From positions 5,699 to 69,698 of the forward strand of contig DFIS01000021.1 of the NCBI GenBank assembly GCA_002372175.1: DNA of 64,000 nucleotides. The letters are read 5' to 3'. Below, one piece after another: positions 17,365 through 26,019 of the stretch. Source of the DNA: Solobacterium sp. UBA3691. GTDB lineage: Bacteria; Bacillota_I; Bacilli_A; Erysipelotrichales; Erysipelotrichaceae. Each line of letters begins with the position of its first letter. Position 1 is the stretch's first letter. The translations under genes and the position numbers were made by a program. The notes beneath the pieces are model-generated. The model ran no database searches and had not been told where the DNA came from. It saw nothing but the letters and a program-made list of their open reading frames with translations.

Positions 17365-18285
17365 ATGAATAAACTGCTTATCATACGTAAGATCTCTGCC
17401 GGCATACTCACAGCTGTCATCGTACTGCTGATCTTTCTTATCGCATGGTTTACCTCTAACGGGGCAGCAGTAAACGGTCTTCCCCTTTACATCTCTGAGC
17501 AGTATTCGTGGACATCACCGGAGGGCACGCTGATCATTACCTACGGAAAACCGTCGAGATGTATCCTGACCCTGCAGAGCTCAGGCGCTTCAGCAGAAAC
17601 AGAAACATACGCATTTGCCGGGAAATACGACTATGAGGGCAATGCCTCAGCCCTGGAAGAAGCAGGCCTGTACAGGTACTACAATGCCCGTAAAGGCTGT
17701 ATATACGTCAAGCCTGAGACGCTGAAGGAAGATACGCAGTTTGCCTGGCAGAGAATCATGACAGACGGTGAAGAGAGCTATCACCGGGCTGATCTCGATC
17801 TTGACAGGATGAAGCCGGAGGGTATGTTTGACAGGGAGTACGGCATTGACTGGCACATGGATAATACCGGAAGTATCAGGGTATATCTCGATCCCGAAAA
17901 GAGCGGGAAAGTCAGTGCCCTGCGTATCCTGATGATCCATCGGAAAGATAACGCAACCCTGATCGGTGAACCCCTGCTGTTTGATTATCCGGAATGGGAC
18001 CCGCAGTCAAATACGAGCGGATATACCGTCCGCAAGGGATCTGAGCAGACACTTGTGCATTATCAGCTGAACTTCTATGAGGACACCTTCAACCCGGAAG
18101 AATACCGTGAACTGCTGGAAGCTCTGCATCTTTGGGAACCTCTGCAGAAAGGATATCTGAACGCCAGGGAAGATATCGCCGGGAATCCGGACTTTCTCTA
18201 TGCAGAGTTTATCCGTAAAGCAGACCTGCAGACAAATCTCTCGTTCTGGGGATTGCCGGCATACGATGTAAATGATTATCACTAG
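17365..18285 (+). CDS. Uncharacterised membrane-anchored protein
   Basis: I do not recognise a family. The 306-residue product has a single N-terminal hydrophobic segment (about residues 9-29), either an uncleaved signal or an anchor. The remaining 275 residues are soluble, rich in Tyr, Asp and Glu, and should lie outside the membrane. There is no lipobox. The start at 17365 has AGGGAG about ten bases upstream. It sits between two terminators, so it is a single-gene unit and its neighbours give no clue to function. Confidence 0.75.
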   Translation: MNKLLIIRKISAGILTAVIVLLIFLIAWFTSNGAAVNGLPLYISEQYSWTSPEGTLIITYGKPSRCILTLQSSGASAETETYAFAGKYDYEGNASALEEAGLYRYYNARKGCIYVKPETLKEDTQFAWQRIMTDGEESYHRADLDLDRMKPEGMFDREYGIDWHMDNTGSIRVYLDPEKSGKVSALRILMIHRKDNATLIGEPLLFDYPEWDPQSNTSGYTVRKGSEQTLVHYQLNFYEDTFNPEEYRELLEALHLWEPLQKGYLNAREDIAGNPDFLYAEFIRKADLQTNLSFWGLPAYDVNDYH

Positions 18286-18311
18286 ATCACCTTCGCGGTG
18301 ATCTTTTTCTT
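18285..18311 (+). terminator. Terminator of the uncharacterised membrane-anchored gene
   Basis: GATCACC-TTCGC-GGTGATC followed by TTTTTCTTT. The stem begins within the stop codon itself. Confidence 0.85.
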
Positions 18312-18338
18312 TCACAGTTCTCCTGTATCATTTATAAT
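18310..18338 (+). promoter_or_regulatory. Promoter of the MBL-fold hydrolase gene
   Basis: -35 TTTCAC (18310-18315), 17-base spacer, consensus -10 TATAAT (18333-18338). It begins inside the T-tract of the preceding terminator. Confidence 0.65.
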
Positions 18339-18366
18339 TGCATTATACAACTGTCAGGAGGATGCC

Positions 18367-19329
18367 ATGATAGACACAAGTCCCGAATTCATGACCGCGC
18401 TGAAGAAAGAGATCATGCGCAAGGTCAGCACATACCCCAACAACAAGCAGTTTGATCTGCGTCTTGCCAAGCCGGATACCTGGGTGATCCTGCCCTACAA
18501 TCCCAGCGGCAATGAAACACCTCGTGTATATGTCTGTGTTGGTGAGAAATACGCTCTGGTCATCGATCCTACGGATACGCCGTTTGATGTCCGCAGATTT
18601 ATTGAGGAGAATGTCACGGACAAGCCGCTGCTTGCAGCCAACACCCACTCTCATAATGATCATACGTATGCCAACTATCTGTTTGACGACTGTACGATAT
18701 ACATGTCCGAACAGTGTCAGAAGGACCTTCAGGAAATGCGTGCCTCGGGACGGATCAAGCCGGATCTTCTGGGTAACTGTCATATCTCAGAGAATCCCGG
18801 TACGGTCATCCATCCCGGGGATGTGATCGATCTTGGAAACAGAGAGATCGAAGTGATCGGCATCACTCCCTGTCATGCCCCGAGCAGTCTTCTGTTTCTG
18901 GACAGAACTGCCGGTATCCTGTTTACCGGTGATGAGATCGATCCCGGACAGATCAACATGTGGAATATCCCCGTAGAGACCTTCCGAGATAACATGGTAT
19001 ACCTGTATTCGCGCAGAGATGAATTCGACATGATCTGTGCTCCGCATAATGGCGGTCCTGTACATGCGGATATCCTGAAATACTTCATTGAGAACTGTGA
19101 CAGAGTCATGGCAGGCATCGAAGGAGACCTGGATGTCGGCTCTACTTCCTACCTGCTGAACCCGTTTGAAAACCGTCCTGCCGAGGCAATCGCCTACCGC
19201 CGCAATGATCCCGTCACCCGCCGAAGCTACTGGAAAGGCACTGCGATCAACTACAACGTGGATCTGATCTTCAACAGAGATCTGGAAAAGCCCTACCGCC
19301 GGGCATACCCGAATCCGCCGAAGAAATAG
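18367..19329 (+). CDS. MBL-fold metallo-hydrolase
   Basis: A 320-residue metallo-beta-lactamase-fold protein. The zinc-binding signature THSHNDH is at about residues 92-98. Further likely ligands are the His of TPCHAPSS, the Asp of FTGDEID and the His of CAPHNGG, which together make a complete two-metal site. The substrate cannot be told from sequence; glyoxalase-II-like or general esterase activity are options. I chose the ATG at 18367 because CAGGAGG precedes it. A longer frame from 18298 would run through the upstream terminator and promoter. It has its own promoter and terminator. Confidence 0.88.
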   Translation: MIDTSPEFMTALKKEIMRKVSTYPNNKQFDLRLAKPDTWVILPYNPSGNETPRVYVCVGEKYALVIDPTDTPFDVRRFIEENVTDKPLLAANTHSHNDHTYANYLFDDCTIYMSEQCQKDLQEMRASGRIKPDLLGNCHISENPGTVIHPGDVIDLGNREIEVIGITPCHAPSSLLFLDRTAGILFTGDEIDPGQINMWNIPVETFRDNMVYLYSRRDEFDMICAPHNGGPVHADILKYFIENCDRVMAGIEGDLDVGSTSYLLNPFENRPAEAIAYRRNDPVTRRSYWKGTAINYNVDLIFNRDLEKPYRRAYPNPPKK

Positions 19330-19349
19330 AAATGTGAATCTGTACAAGG

Positions 19350-19383
19350 AAACCGTGTTTTCAGATAAGAGCACGGTTTTTTA
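19350..19383 (+). terminator. Terminator of the MBL-fold hydrolase gene
   Basis: AAACCGTG (19350-19357) pairs with CACGGTTT (19372-19379) across a 14-base loop, then TTTTAT. Confidence 0.8.
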
Positions 19384-19418
19384 TGGTACTATGATTACAT
19401 TACGGAAAGGGGGATCTT

Positions 19419-20333
19419 ATGGGTATTACAGGTTTACTATTTAAGCAGATCATTGTGATGTTTGTACTGATGGGTATCGGCTTCATCTTCTACAGAAAAA
19501 AACTCGTCAGTGATCAGGGCTCCAAGGATCTCGGAAAACTCCTGCTGTTTCTTGTGCTTCCCTCTGTTATTATCAATAACTTCTGTGTGGAGAGAACGGC
19601 TGAGAAAGTTACCGAGTTCATTGATTCCTCACTGATCGCACTGGTATGCATGATCATTGCGCTGGTGATCTCCTGGATCGTCTTCGAGAAGAAGGATCCG
19701 GTCGCTGCTTTTTCTTCAACATTCTCCAACTGTGGGTTTATCGGCATTCCGCTGGTCAGTGCTACACTCGGTCCGCAGGCTGTCTTCAGTATTTCCACGA
19801 TGGTCATTCTCGTCAATGTACTGCAGTGGACCGTCGGTGTATACATGATGACGAAAGATCCGTCATATATACAGCCGAAGAAGATCATAGCCATGCCTAT
19901 CGTGATTGCAGTGATCATCGGTCTCGTGATCTTTACGGTACAGATTCCGGTGCCGCAGACAGTCCGCAGTATTCTGACGACGATCACAGCCATGAACACA
20001 CCGCTGGCCATGATCATCTCCGGCATCTACCTGGCACAGTCCGATCTGCTTGCCATGTTAAAGAAGACTGGCACATATGTCGTGTGTCTGTTCCGGCTGG
20101 TCATTGTGCCGCTGATCTCGCTGCTGGTGGTATGGCTGCTGCCGTTTGGCACCACGATGACCAAGCTTGCTGTACTGATCAGTGCTGCCGCACCGGTCGG
20201 TTCCAATGTTGCGATCTTTGCTCAGAATTACGGCTGTGATTATACGGAAGCAGTTGAACATGTATGTGTATCCACGGTGCTGTGCCTTGTCACACTGCCG
20301 GCTCTGATGTTCATTGCCGAACGTCTGTTCTAA
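19419..20333 (+). CDS. AEC-family permease (auxin efflux carrier type)
   Basis: A 304-residue integral membrane protein with about ten hydrophobic segments arranged as two five-helix halves. It has the family features FLVLPSVIINNF in the first half and LISAAAPVGSNVAIFAQNYG in the second. Bacterial AEC proteins export or exchange organic acids such as malate or malonate; the substrate here is unknown. A GGGGGATC ribosome site precedes the ATG. It is monocistronic and convergent with the CDF gene. Confidence 0.9.
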   Translation: MGITGLLFKQIIVMFVLMGIGFIFYRKKLVSDQGSKDLGKLLLFLVLPSVIINNFCVERTAEKVTEFIDSSLIALVCMIIALVISWIVFEKKDPVAAFSSTFSNCGFIGIPLVSATLGPQAVFSISTMVILVNVLQWTVGVYMMTKDPSYIQPKKIIAMPIVIAVIIGLVIFTVQIPVPQTVRSILTTITAMNTPLAMIISGIYLAQSDLLAMLKKTGTYVVCLFRLVIVPLISLLVVWLLPFGTTMTKLAVLISAAAPVGSNVAIFAQNYGCDYTEAVEHVCVSTVLCLVTLPALMFIAERLF

Positions 20334-20360
20334 ACAAAACAGGCATCTCTGCCTGTCTGT

Positions 20361-20387
20361 ACGGTTCTCCTTTGAGGACCGTTTTTA
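20361..20387 (+). terminator. Terminator of the AEC transporter gene
   Basis: ACGGTTCTC (20361-20369) pairs with GAGGACCGT (20374-20382) with one G-U, followed by TTTTT. The T-tract runs into the stop codon of the convergent CDF gene. A second small hairpin, ACAGGCA-TCTC-TGCCTGT, lies just before it. Confidence 0.8.
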
Positions 20388-21506
20388 AATATCTATATCC
20401 ATGACCGGATGGATCTCGTAGTCAGGGAACAGTGCCTTTACTTCCTTTACGATCTCAGCAAACAGTTCTTCGCGGTTGTCTGCCGCATAGTCGATGATCA
20501 CATCGAAGTTGATGTACTTCTTCTCCAGATCTGCATAGAAGCCATGGAGCTGCAGTACCTTGTCATGTTTCATGACGGTCTCTGTGATCTTTGTGCGGAT
20601 TCGTGCAGTTTCATCATTCTTTGTATTCTCAGCATAGATACCGATACCGGTCAGGATGATGCCGTGTTCCTTTATCACGTTTTCTGTCACGCGTCTTGTC
20701 ATGCGGTCGATCTCTTCCGCTGTCATCGTATCCGGCACTTCAACATGTACGGAACCAATCGTCCTGTCCGGTCCGTAGCTGTGCAGGATCAGGTCATAGG
20801 CTCCGTGTACGTCAGGATCAGACGCGATCGTTTTCTTGATTTCACGCACAAATTCCGGATCATTGCGCTTGCCGAGGATATCATCCAGTGTATCCCCCAT
20901 CATCTCCAGGCCTGCCTTGATGATCATGCCGGCGATGAAGACACCGATATATGCCTCAAGAGAGATGCCTGTAAAGCGGGCGATCAAAGCTGTCACGAAG
21001 ACACCGAAGCTCATGACGGCGTCGAATCTCGCATCATCACCGGAGGCGATCAGCGATCCCGAATTGACCTTCTCTCCCTGTTTCTTCACATATGTGCCGA
21101 GAACGATCTTCACGCCGACAGCGACGATGATGATCAGCAGTGAGACATTGCTGTAGTCGGCAGCCTGCGGATGAAAGATCTTGTCGATACTTTCGGTCAG
21201 GGCGGTAATACCTGCGTACAGGACAAGACCGGCCACGACCAGCGCACTCATATACTCAATACGTCCGTAGCCGAGCGGATGTTTCTTGTCGGGTTTCTTG
21301 CCTGCCAGCTTTGTGCCGACGATCGTAATGATCGAGGATAATGCGTCTGACAGATTGTTTACAGCATCGAGAACAACAGCAATCGAATTTGCCAGCAGTC
21401 CTACGGCTGCCTTGAAACCTGCCAGAAGAATATTCGTCACGATACTGATAATACTCGTGCGCACGATCAGCTGACTGCGCGCATCCTGATTATTTGCGGA
21501 ACTCAT
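20385..21506 (-). CDS. CDF-family divalent metal transporter with two C-terminal domains
   Basis: A 373-residue cation diffusion facilitator, a proton-coupled exporter of Zn, Fe or Mn. Six hydrophobic segments fill residues 15-215. Metal-site acidic pairs are in LDAVNNLSDALSS (helix 2) and GDDARFDAVMS (helix 5), and the HPLGYGRIEY loop is intact. The cytoplasmic tail is longer than usual and appears to hold two ferredoxin-like dimerisation domains in a row (about 210-290 and 300-373). The second ends with LFPDYEIHPVMDIDI. A GAGGAG site precedes the ATG. Metal specificity cannot be read from the sequence. Confidence 0.92.
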   Translation of the reverse strand: MSSANNQDARSQLIVRTSIISIVTNILLAGFKAAVGLLANSIAVVLDAVNNLSDALSSIITIVGTKLAGKKPDKKHPLGYGRIEYMSALVVAGLVLYAGITALTESIDKIFHPQAADYSNVSLLIIIVAVGVKIVLGTYVKKQGEKVNSGSLIASGDDARFDAVMSFGVFVTALIARFTGISLEAYIGVFIAGMIIKAGLEMMGDTLDDILGKRNDPEFVREIKKTIASDPDVHGAYDLILHSYGPDRTIGSVHVEVPDTMTAEEIDRMTRRVTENVIKEHGIILTGIGIYAENTKNDETARIRTKITETVMKHDKVLQLHGFYADLEKKYINFDVIIDYAADNREELFAEIVKEVKALFPDYEIHPVMDIDI

Positions 21507-21622
21507 AATACTTTGTTACTCCTCTTCATACTGATTAAGTATACCATGAGTGAACCAGAACGCCTTTCCTGCTGATCCTTTCCGTGCATCCAGGCAGCCG
21601 CTTACTCTCTCATTCCGGATAT

Positions 21623-22153
21623 TCACTGCAGGTACGTCTGCAGTTCTTCCGTATCCCTGACAAAGCACACGGAGGATATCTCCCCGGGACTCAGGAAGCC
21701 TTCCTCACACATCCTGCCAAGCAGTTCACGTAACGGCTCGTAGAAGCCGTCAGTATTCATCAGCAGCAGTTTTTTTGAAGACTTATGTGTACGCAGTGTA
21801 CTGATCACGTCGACTGCTTCTTCTAACGTACCGATCCCTCCCGGCAGGGCAATATACATATCCCCTTCCTGAATCAGCAGTTCCTTTCTCTCCGCCATTG
21901 TCTTTGTGACAGTCAGGCTGCTGAGCCCGTGATGATCGATCTCTCTGCCCTTGAGCAGTTCGGTAATGATACCGATCACGGTTCCGTTATGCTTCAGGGC
22001 GCTGTCTGCCAGGACTCCCATCAGTCCGTTGGAAGCTCCGCCGTAGATCAGTGTATGTCCATGTTCTGCGATCATCGTACCGATCGCTTCTGCAAGTTCT
22101 GTATACTTCCCGTCATTTCCGTACCGGGATCCAAGAAATACCGTGATCTTCAT
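21623..22153 (-). CDS. LOG-family nucleotide hydrolase (TIGR00730 type)
   Basis: A 176-residue Rossmann-fold protein of the LOG ('lysine decarboxylase-like') family, cytokinin riboside monophosphate phosphoribohydrolases in plants and nucleotide hydrolases of unclear role in bacteria. The diagnostic PGGIGTLEE motif is at about residues 105-113, and GGASNGLMGVLAD fits the family's GGxxxGLMG pattern. The start overlaps the yaaA stop by one base (TAATG), so it is the last gene of that run. No terminator is evident in the 115 bases behind it. Confidence 0.9.
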   Translation of the reverse strand: MKITVFLGSRYGNDGKYTELAEAIGTMIAEHGHTLIYGGASNGLMGVLADSALKHNGTVIGIITELLKGREIDHHGLSSLTVTKTMAERKELLIQEGDMYIALPGGIGTLEEAVDVISTLRTHKSSKKLLLMNTDGFYEPLRELLGRMCEEGFLSPGEISSVCFVRDTEELQTYLQ

Positions 22154-22917
22154 TACCAGTCTTCCTCCCTCTTCTTTTTCTCATACAGAAAGACCATGTG
22201 CTCTCTGTCAGAATATTCTTCGGCATAGTGATAGTGCATCGCAAACTGTTTCAGCTTCTGTGGATCTTCGATCTGTTCCTCTGCGATATATCTTGTCATC
22301 TCACCTCTTGCCATCTTGGCCATCGTTCCCTTGGTGATCAGCTTCCCGCTGTTTTCTTCCGCAAAGATGATCTCAATGATCCGTGTACCTGCAGGCAGGT
22401 GATCTCTTACGGTTAGCGAGTACTCCTTCGAAGCCAGATCAATAACAGTATCCCTTCCTCTGCATACTTCTTCAGCGATATCCTTTCCCCAGTAGTCATA
22501 GAGATCCTTACTGCCGTTTACCGATAAACGTGCCTGCATCTCCAGTCGGTACGGAGTAATACCGTCAAACGGTCTCAGGACGCCGTAGAAGCCCGAAATC
22601 ACGCAAAGTTCACTGCGGATGTAATCCAGTGCATCATCAGTAAAAGAACCCGGAGAAAGGTATTTAAAGGCCAATCCCTCGTAGGAGAACAAAGCCGGAG
22701 AAAGATCCCTCTGCAGATCCATGACCCGCAGTCTCTCCAGATTCTCAGCAGCGATCCTGTCGTTGCATGCCCAGAGCTTCTGCAGAGCCTGTGCATCCAT
22801 AGCTCTCAGCGTCTCCAGGATCCTCTGTGTCTTCTCGAGATAAACAGGCATACTCTCAGGCAGAAAGTCATCACTGTCTCTTTTCATCTTCTTTGTCGGT
22901 GAAAGAATGATCCTCAT
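22153..22917 (-). CDS. yaaA: YaaA family peroxide-stress protein
   Basis: A 254-residue YaaA/DUF328 protein. E. coli YaaA lowers free intracellular iron and protects DNA under peroxide stress. It shows the family's MRIILSPTKKM opening, ALFSYEGLAFKYL, and VISGFYGVLRPFDGITPYRLEM. It is translationally coupled to the LOG-family gene and begins one base after the preceding uncharacterised gene. Confidence 0.92.
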   Translation of the reverse strand: MRIILSPTKKMKRDSDDFLPESMPVYLEKTQRILETLRAMDAQALQKLWACNDRIAAENLERLRVMDLQRDLSPALFSYEGLAFKYLSPGSFTDDALDYIRSELCVISGFYGVLRPFDGITPYRLEMQARLSVNGSKDLYDYWGKDIAEEVCRGRDTVIDLASKEYSLTVRDHLPAGTRIIEIIFAEENSGKLITKGTMAKMARGEMTRYIAEEQIEDPQKLKQFAMHYHYAEEYSDREHMVFLYEKKKREEDW

Positions 22918-22918
22918 G

Positions 22919-23710
22919 TCAGTTTCTTAATACTCCTCCCATGATCTCCCGCTGACGCATGGTCATGACCCTCGGCATCAGCGTATAGTCATACTCCCCG
23001 GTCACGGCCCGGTAATACAGGCTGTACAGGTGCCCCGCATAGAGTCTGCCATCATCACGCTGCTTTATGACAGCCTCACACATGATACGGTATTTCTCCC
23101 TTGTCTCACGCACTGTGATCAGCCGCAGGGAATCCCTGTATACCATGTTCAGATAGCGGTCAATGACTTCTTTGATCACCGTTTCGGTATCGGCATAGAT
23201 CCTTCCCGAAGCGTTCAGTTTCTCCTTGCCTTCAAGCAGGATCCCGGCATGTCTCCGGCAGGAAGCAAGCAATCCCTCCCGGAACCTCTGCAGTCTCTCT
23301 CCGTCCTGGAAACCATCCGGTGTTTCCCGGTCATAATAGCCCCGCCGGTATTCCGCATAGACCCTCTGCAGAGACTGTTCATACATATCTGCGGCTCTTT
23401 CCTCGTATTCTGATGGCGTTATGTCAAAACAGGCGAGGAATTCGTTTTCCATGACTTCCAGCTGCTGTACCGTACTTCCAAAGACCTCGGTTCCCCTGAC
23501 AAACATCTCCCGTTTCTCTCTGTCGGCGATGACTTCCGCCAGTCTTGTCCGTACATGACTGAGCAGCTGTCCGTCTTCCTCTTCGTGTCTGAAATCCCCG
23601 TCTTCTGCAGCAGCCAGGTCTTCTCTCAGAGTATCGCGAAAACAGCGAAGCTCCTCCTCCAGGATCTCCGCAAATACCGCTGTGATCTCCCGCTTCAGCT
23701 CCGCCGTCAT
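22919..23710 (-). CDS. Uncharacterised cytoplasmic protein
   Basis: I do not recognise a domain. The 263-residue protein has no signal or membrane segment, is highly charged (Glu and Arg rich) and looks mostly helical. The first 120 residues could form coiled coils, with a run HEEEDGQLL. It lies between a lipoprotein gene (three bases) and yaaA (one base), so it is almost certainly translated as part of this run. It may be lineage-specific. Confidence 0.7.
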   Translation of the reverse strand: MTAELKREITAVFAEILEEELRCFRDTLREDLAAAEDGDFRHEEEDGQLLSHVRTRLAEVIADREKREMFVRGTEVFGSTVQQLEVMENEFLACFDITPSEYEERAADMYEQSLQRVYAEYRRGYYDRETPDGFQDGERLQRFREGLLASCRRHAGILLEGKEKLNASGRIYADTETVIKEVIDRYLNMVYRDSLRLITVRETREKYRIMCEAVIKQRDDGRLYAGHLYSLYYRAVTGEYDYTLMPRVMTMRQREIMGGVLRN

Positions 23711-23713
23711 ATA

Positions 23714-24175
23714 TTACCTTACAAACCCGACCAGCAGGTCATAGAGCTGCTGATACTCTTCCTCCGTCAGTTCGATCTCCCAGTCTGCTTCATACTTCAG
23801 ATCATCCCAGCCGAATTCCACGCTCCGTGTCGAACTGTCCGCCAGTGTTCCGATCAGGGTAATGCCGCGTTTGACTGCCCGCTGTGTCCTGCCTTTGAAA
23901 AAGCCGGTCAGCTTCTGCCAGTCTGTTTCCGTAAGCAGCACCGGATGGGCGGACGATGTCTGTCCGTCTTCGCTGTAGATCGCCATCATCTGAATACCGT
24001 CACTGGTCCTGTAGATCCTGAAGGAATGATTCTCCGCTTCGGTAAAGGACTCCTGAATACAGACAAAACTGTTCAGATCTTCGATGGCAACAGTCTCCCC
24101 GATCACATAGCTCTTCGCTGTACAGGCACAGAGCACCAGTGTCATCAGTACTGTCAGTAACGTCTTACGCTTCAT
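23714..24175 (-). CDS. Small putative lipoprotein
   Basis: A 153-residue secreted protein. The N-terminus MKRKTLLTVLMTLVLCAC is a lipoprotein signal with Cys18 as the likely lipidated residue. The mature part has no family I recognise; it is acidic and ends LYDLLVGFVR. Its start overlaps the dusB end by 11 bases, showing co-translation with a tRNA-modification gene, although a functional link is not obvious. Confidence 0.75.
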   Translation of the reverse strand: MKRKTLLTVLMTLVLCACTAKSYVIGETVAIEDLNSFVCIQESFTEAENHSFRIYRTSDGIQMMAIYSEDGQTSSAHPVLLTETDWQKLTGFFKGRTQRAVKRGITLIGTLADSSTRSVEFGWDDLKYEADWEIELTEEEYQQLYDLLVGFVR

Positions 24176-25151
24176 CTTCCCTCTCCTTCAGTTTCCTGCG
24201 GTATTCCTCGAGGACTTCCGCCAGTTCGTCATATGCCGATACCATTGATATCCTGTTCTTTACAGAAGCCGAATACGGCATGCCGGCGATATACCACTGG
24301 GCCATTCCGCGCATCATCCGGATCGCGATCATTTCCCCTTCATATGCGCATAGCTCTCTTGTATATTCCAGACAGAGATCGATCTTCTGATCGGCATTTA
24401 CCGGTGCCGTCGTTTCCCCATGCAGAGAAGCCCTCAGTTCCTGCAGGAAATACGGTCTTCCAAGCAGTCCCCTGCCGACCATCACGGCATCGCAGCCTGT
24501 CTCCGTAAACATCCTGTGCATATCTTCGACTGTACGGATATCACCGTTGCCGATGACCGGGATCTTTACCGCATCCCTGACCATCCGGATATAGCGGTTA
24601 TCCGACCTGCCTTCATACATCTGCGAACGTGTGCGTCCGTGTACAGCCACGGCTGCAGCGCCTGCCGCCTCCATCTTCGCCGCAAACTCCGCACAGTTGA
24701 TATGTTCCCGGTCCCAGCCGGCACGGATCTTTACCGTTACCGGTCTCTCCGTATTTGCCCTGACTGCCTGTACGATATCGTATGCCAGTTCCGGCTCCTT
24801 CATCAGCCAGCTGCCCGAATGTGCCTTCAGCACCTTGGTCACGGGACAGCCCATATTGATGTCGATAATATCACATTCCGTATGTGTACTGAGATAGCGG
24901 GAAGCTTCGGCCATCGTGACCGGATCCGACCCGAATAACTGCAGCGCCGCGGGATGCTCGTCCGGCAGCACCCTGCACATCTCTTCGGTATGTTTATTGC
25001 CGTAGTGCAGAGCCTTGTCGCTGATCATCTCCGAAACGACGAGCCCGGCCCCGTACGCATGCATCAGACGCCGGTATACAGGATTGGATATGCCTGCCAG
25101 AGGTGCCGCACAGATCCGTTCCGGTATCTCAACATTACCGATCTTCCACAC
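24165..25151 (-). CDS. dusB: tRNA-dihydrouridine synthase
   Basis: A flavoenzyme (328 aa) that reduces specific uridines in the tRNA D-loop. It has the N-terminal ICAAPLAGISNPVYRRL, the catalytic cysteine in DINMGCPVTKV (C102), VKIRAGWD and AVAVHGRTRSQMYEG, all in DusB order. The gene overlaps hslO by 17 bases. Dus next to hslO downstream of ftsH is a common Firmicute arrangement. Confidence 0.94.
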   Translation of the reverse strand: MWKIGNVEIPERICAAPLAGISNPVYRRLMHAYGAGLVVSEMISDKALHYGNKHTEEMCRVLPDEHPAALQLFGSDPVTMAEASRYLSTHTECDIIDINMGCPVTKVLKAHSGSWLMKEPELAYDIVQAVRANTERPVTVKIRAGWDREHINCAEFAAKMEAAGAAAVAVHGRTRSQMYEGRSDNRYIRMVRDAVKIPVIGNGDIRTVEDMHRMFTETGCDAVMVGRGLLGRPYFLQELRASLHGETTAPVNADQKIDLCLEYTRELCAYEGEMIAIRMMRGMAQWYIAGMPYSASVKNRISMVSAYDELAEVLEEYRRKLKEREDEA

Positions 25152-26019
25152 CTTGTCTCCTCAGGATCTCTTTCAGATCTTCCGTGGTAAAATAGTACTT
25201 CTTATTGCAGAAATGACAGACGATCTCTTCGGTATTCCCGGCTTCGATCATCTCCTGCAGATCTTCCTTACTGATCGTTGCCAGCGCATCCATGAAATGT
25301 TCTCTTGAACAGTCACAGTGCCAGCGTACATCTTTTCTTCCCAGGATCACCGCATCATCAAACAATGCCCGCAGGATATCTTCCGTACCCATGCCGCGGT
25401 CAAGATAGGCGGAGATATGTTCCATCCCGGCTGCGATCTTCTCCACTTCCTCGATCGTTTCCTCAGGTACATTCGGCAGCAGGGAGATGATCAGCCCGCC
25501 GGCTGCCCGCACCCCTTTCTCAGGATCGGTCAGCACGCCTACGGATACCACCGAGTTCACCTGTTCACTCAGCGCCAGGTAGTATGCCAGATCCTCGCCG
25601 ATCTCGCCGCTGACAAGATTGACCGTGCCGGTAAAGGGATCCTTCAGACCCATATCGCGCATGACGGTCAGATAACCGTTGCGTCCTACAGCTCTGCCGA
25701 CATCCAGCTTCCCCGTCGCTTCGTTAAACATGTACAGCGCAGGATCACCGATCAGTCCCCGGACATCACCGTTTCCCTTTGCCTGTGCGATCAAAGTGCC
25801 GGCAGGCCCGTGCCCGTTGACCGTCACCGTGATCTTTTCGTCATCTTTCTTCAGGTCGCTCGCAAGCAGGGCTGCACCTGTAAGCAGTCTGCCCAGGGCT
25901 GCACAGGATGTCGGTGCCATGGCATGTGCCTCCATCGCTTCTTCGACAAGTGCCGTGGTGTCTGCTATATGTATTCTGACCTGTCCGTTCAGTGCTTCTG
26001 CTATCAGTATTTCATCCAT
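25135..26019 (-). CDS. hslO: Redox-regulated chaperone Hsp33
   Basis: Hsp33 is a holdase activated by oxidation. The 294-residue protein opens with the typical QVRIHIADTT region, contains the KGNGDVRGLIGDP core, and ends with the redox switch: CDC (about residues 237-239) and CHFC about 30 residues later, the four zinc ligands. It overlaps dusB downstream, and its start touches the GH2 stop, so these genes are coupled. Confidence 0.95.
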   Translation of the reverse strand: MDEILIAEALNGQVRIHIADTTALVEEAMEAHAMAPTSCAALGRLLTGAALLASDLKKDDEKITVTVNGHGPAGTLIAQAKGNGDVRGLIGDPALYMFNEATGKLDVGRAVGRNGYLTVMRDMGLKDPFTGTVNLVSGEIGEDLAYYLALSEQVNSVVSVGVLTDPEKGVRAAGGLIISLLPNVPEETIEEVEKIAAGMEHISAYLDRGMGTEDILRALFDDAVILGRKDVRWHCDCSREHFMDALATISKEDLQEMIEAGNTEEIVCHFCNKKYYFTTEDLKEILRRQGVEDR

